DNA from: Dysosmobacter segnis
GTDB taxonomy: Bacteria; Bacillota; Clostridia; Oscillospirales; Oscillospiraceae
Direction of reading: 5' to 3'
Assembly: GCF_014297285.1 (NCBI RefSeq)
Contig: NZ_JACOQI010000017.1
Coordinates: 1 to 63,658, forward strand
Length of the DNA stretch: 63,658 bases
The notes beneath the pieces are model-generated. The model had not been told where the DNA came from, made no database searches, and saw only the letters and a program-made list of their open reading frames with translations. The translations under genes were made by a program, and so were the position numbers. Below, one piece after another: positions 62,409 through 63,658 of this stretch; within the stretch, counting starts at the first letter, position 1; every line of letters begins with the position of its first letter.

Positions 62409-62460
62409 TGTATACCATGGAATCCCCGTTTTGTTAACCCTAATTTCTCCAAATTAGGGT
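62409..62460 (-). promoter_or_regulatory. Promoter and upstream palindrome of the SPFH cluster
   Basis: Minus-strand TTAACA (62437-62432), a 17-base spacer, extended -10 TGGTATACA (62417-62409). Immediately upstream of the -35 box lies the perfect 24-base palindrome ACCCTAATTT-GGAG-AAATTAGGGT (62460-62437), a likely regulator site. The leader to the GTG at 62221 is about 180 bases. Nothing gene-like is seen in the remaining part of 62222-62691. Confidence 0.6.
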
Positions 62461-62628
62461 CCCAAACATGAAATTTCCCGGAAAAAGCCGAAAAAGCACT
62501 GCTCGTTCACGAACGCCCGTTCCATTTTATGGTTCTTCTTACAAAAGGCGTATGTCAGCCCGGCGGCGGTTATCCGCCCTCACTTTCGCTCCCTCCGGCT
62601 GTTTTTCCCATACCCATAGGAAGAAAGA

Positions 62629-62654
62629 AGCCGGAACGATTGCTCGTTCCGGCT
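62629..62654 (-). terminator. Terminator after mtnN
   Basis: A 10-bp perfect stem AGCCGGAACG/CGTTCCGGCT with a 6-base loop, followed on the minus strand by TTCTTTCTTCC. Confidence 0.7.
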
Positions 62655-62691
62655 GGAAACTATATGGCAGGCGCAGCGCGGTTTGCCCCGC

Positions 62692-63378
62692 TCAGAGCGT
62701 CTCCTTCTGTAAAGCCTGCGCCAGTGGGAGTACCACTGCGCCCAGATCCTCCATAGCGTGGGCGAAATCGAAAAACTCCTCCGTCTGGCCCTCCCGGAAC
62801 AGATGATCCGACACAGATTTGACCGCCACGAAGGGCACATTGTTCCGCAGGCACACCTGGGCGATCGCGCCGCCCTCCATCTCTGTCAGCAGAGGGTGGA
62901 ACGTGTCTCGGATGAAGATTGCCCGGTCGCTGCGGACAGCAAACCAATCTCCGGTGGCCACCCGCCCCAGCGCCGCCTTGCGGCCCAGTGCTGCCAGCAG
63001 TTCCACGCACCGCTCCGGCTTCCAGGTGGGAAATGACACCCGGTTCACCGTGGATACCAATCCTACGGGATCACCGATGGCAGAGGTGTCCACATCGTGC
63101 TGCACAAAGTCCTCGGCGACCACCAGGCTGCCGGTGGGAAGCTCCGTCAGGCATCCGGCCACTCCGGCGTTGACGATCATATCCACACCGTACTTCAGGC
63201 ACAGGATCTCTGCCGCCATGGCGGCATTCACCTTGCTGACACCGCCGGCGCAGGCAATGATCCCCGGTGCAGCCTCGTAGAACGGCACACCGGACACGGT
63301 CTCAAATGCCTTCAGCTCCTTGGCCCCCGGCAGGGCATGAAACTCTGCAGGCATGGCAAATTGCAATCCAATTTTCAT
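62692..63378 (-). CDS. mtnN: Methylthioadenosine/S-adenosylhomocysteine nucleosidase
   Basis: A 228-residue PNP/UDP-family nucleosidase that cleaves adenine from methylthioadenosine, S-adenosylhomocysteine or 5'-deoxyadenosine. It has GLQFAMPAEFHAL, CAGGVSKVNAAMAAEIL, NAGVAGCL, EMEGGAIAQVC (ribose-binding Met-Glu) and VKSVSDHL with the catalytic Asp. A good AAAAGGAG site sets the start. It is a stand-alone gene between two terminators. Substrate preference within the family is not readable. Confidence 0.9.
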   Translation of the reverse strand: MKIGLQFAMPAEFHALPGAKELKAFETVSGVPFYEAAPGIIACAGGVSKVNAAMAAEILCLKYGVDMIVNAGVAGCLTELPTGSLVVAEDFVQHDVDTSAIGDPVGLVSTVNRVSFPTWKPERCVELLAALGRKAALGRVATGDWFAVRSDRAIFIRDTFHPLLTEMEGGAIAQVCLRNNVPFVAVKSVSDHLFREGQTEEFFDFAHAMEDLGAVVLPLAQALQKETL

Positions 63379-63506
63379 TATATTACGCTCCTTTTTACCG
63401 TCTCATCAGGCTTTCTCCAAATACAGGCCCTTGTTCCCGAAGGGTATTTTTGAGAAAACCGCAAATTCAAAAACAAGAAACCAAAACTTTTAAAAGCAAA
63501 AAGAAA

Positions 63507-63534
63507 AGGAATTCAAGCAAAAGCCTGAATTCCT
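63507..63534 (-). terminator. Minus-strand terminator of a gene beyond the right edge
   Basis: AGGAATTCA (63507-63515) pairs with TGAATTCCT (63526-63534), with an inner GC pair and AAAA loop. On the minus strand it is followed by TTTTCTTTTT. The bases from 63540 to the right edge contain stops in all three minus frames, so no gene end can be assigned with confidence. Confidence 0.65.
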
Positions 63535-63658
63535 AAACTTTCTGTCAGGCGGCTTCAATTCGGATATTTTCGTCTTGGAAGCCTTGCACCGCAACGGTTT
63601 TGAGTTTTCCATAGAATTCAGAATGCGATTATTTCAAATTTTCTCTGACGCAATTCGA

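Noticed and set aside
63540..63658. C-terminal end of a minus-strand protein at the right edge
   Set aside because: All three minus frames contain stops within about 120 bases and no family motif is visible; only the terminator-like hairpin is supported.

Overview
This window is about 63.7 kb of a GC-rich (high-50s percent by eye) Gram-positive chromosome. It most likely comes from an anaerobic gut Clostridia of the Oscillospiraceae group (Oscillibacter, Flavonifractor or Intestinimonas-like). The assignment rests on: dipicolinate synthase genes (a spore former or its close relative), the electron-bifurcating NfnAB complex, the YfmF/YfmH pair linked to EF-P modification, strong AGGAGG-type ribosome sites, DUF6472- and DUF4428-type clostridial proteins, a split transketolase, and a 4-hydroxybutyrate-dehydrogenase-like enzyme. 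No taxonomic marker gene is complete here. No tRNA, rRNA gene, CRISPR array, prophage or transposase gene is visible.

Layout from left to right. 0-0.45 kb: tandem leftward promoters and a leader that look like the start of an rRNA operon lying outside the window. 0.5-6.3 kb: spoVFA-spoVFB-cca (leftward), then murC, a prolyl-tRNA editing protein and a coiled-coil lipoprotein (rightward), ending in a hairpin and the remnant of another lipoprotein. 6.3-8.6 kb: nfnAB. 8.9-12.1 kb: lipoprotein, MBOAT acyltransferase and DHHW/AlgX-like protein, an envelope O-acetylation module. 12.2-15.7 kb: Asp23, FakA-like kinase, ArsC/Spx-like protein and Dus. 15.9-21.6 kb leftward: folD, lgt, yfmH, yfmF and a dipeptidase. 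21.7-24.0 kb: ylxM-ffh-rpsP-khpA. 24.1-26.3 kb leftward: SLC13/ArsB permease behind an attenuator-like leader, a tiny Cys-rich protein and a glyoxalase. 26.5-31.8 kb: a small hydrophobic protein with its own strong promoter, then livKHMGF. 31.85-34.1 kb: a repeat cluster, niaR and a PTS-IIC-like transporter, with a shared palindrome in both promoters. 34.2-38.9 kb: split transketolase, Fe-ADH, MarR and a membrane protein. 39-41.8 kb leftward: proBAC. 42-46.1 kb: malQ and pcrA. 46.2-52.1 kb: a BlaI-type repressor with two operators, a 1,496-residue BlaR1/M56-like protein and a polysaccharide deacetylase. 52.1-53.9 kb: a second copy of the repeat, then a Na+ symporter behind a leader RNA with a terminator. 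54-62.5 kb leftward: a seven-gene SPFH/TPM/zinc-ribbon membrane-stress cluster with lipoproteins. 62.7-63.4 kb: mtnN.

Several parts act together. Envelope functions are over-represented: murC, lgt, the MBOAT/DHHW module, several lipoproteins, the BlaI/BlaR1-like pair, the deacetylase and the SPFH/TPM cluster. Amino-acid and tRNA quality control is a second theme (proBAC, livKHMGF, prolyl-tRNA editing, cca, dus, YfmFH).

The most unusual items are: (1) two copies of a MITE-like repeat, each sitting between two copies of a locally different terminator hairpin; (2) the SPFH/TPM/zinc-ribbon cluster, in which one gene carries an in-frame TAG at codon 15 inside its zinc knuckle and another is split by a one-base change in a six-G run; (3) the giant BlaR1-like protein with a roughly 1,160-residue outer region and no visible beta-lactam-binding domain; (4) two unclassified attenuator-type leaders upstream of ion-linked transporters; (5) a NiaR regulon whose operator can be read directly. 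All calls come from reading the sequence alone. Family names are from knowledge of motifs, not database searches.
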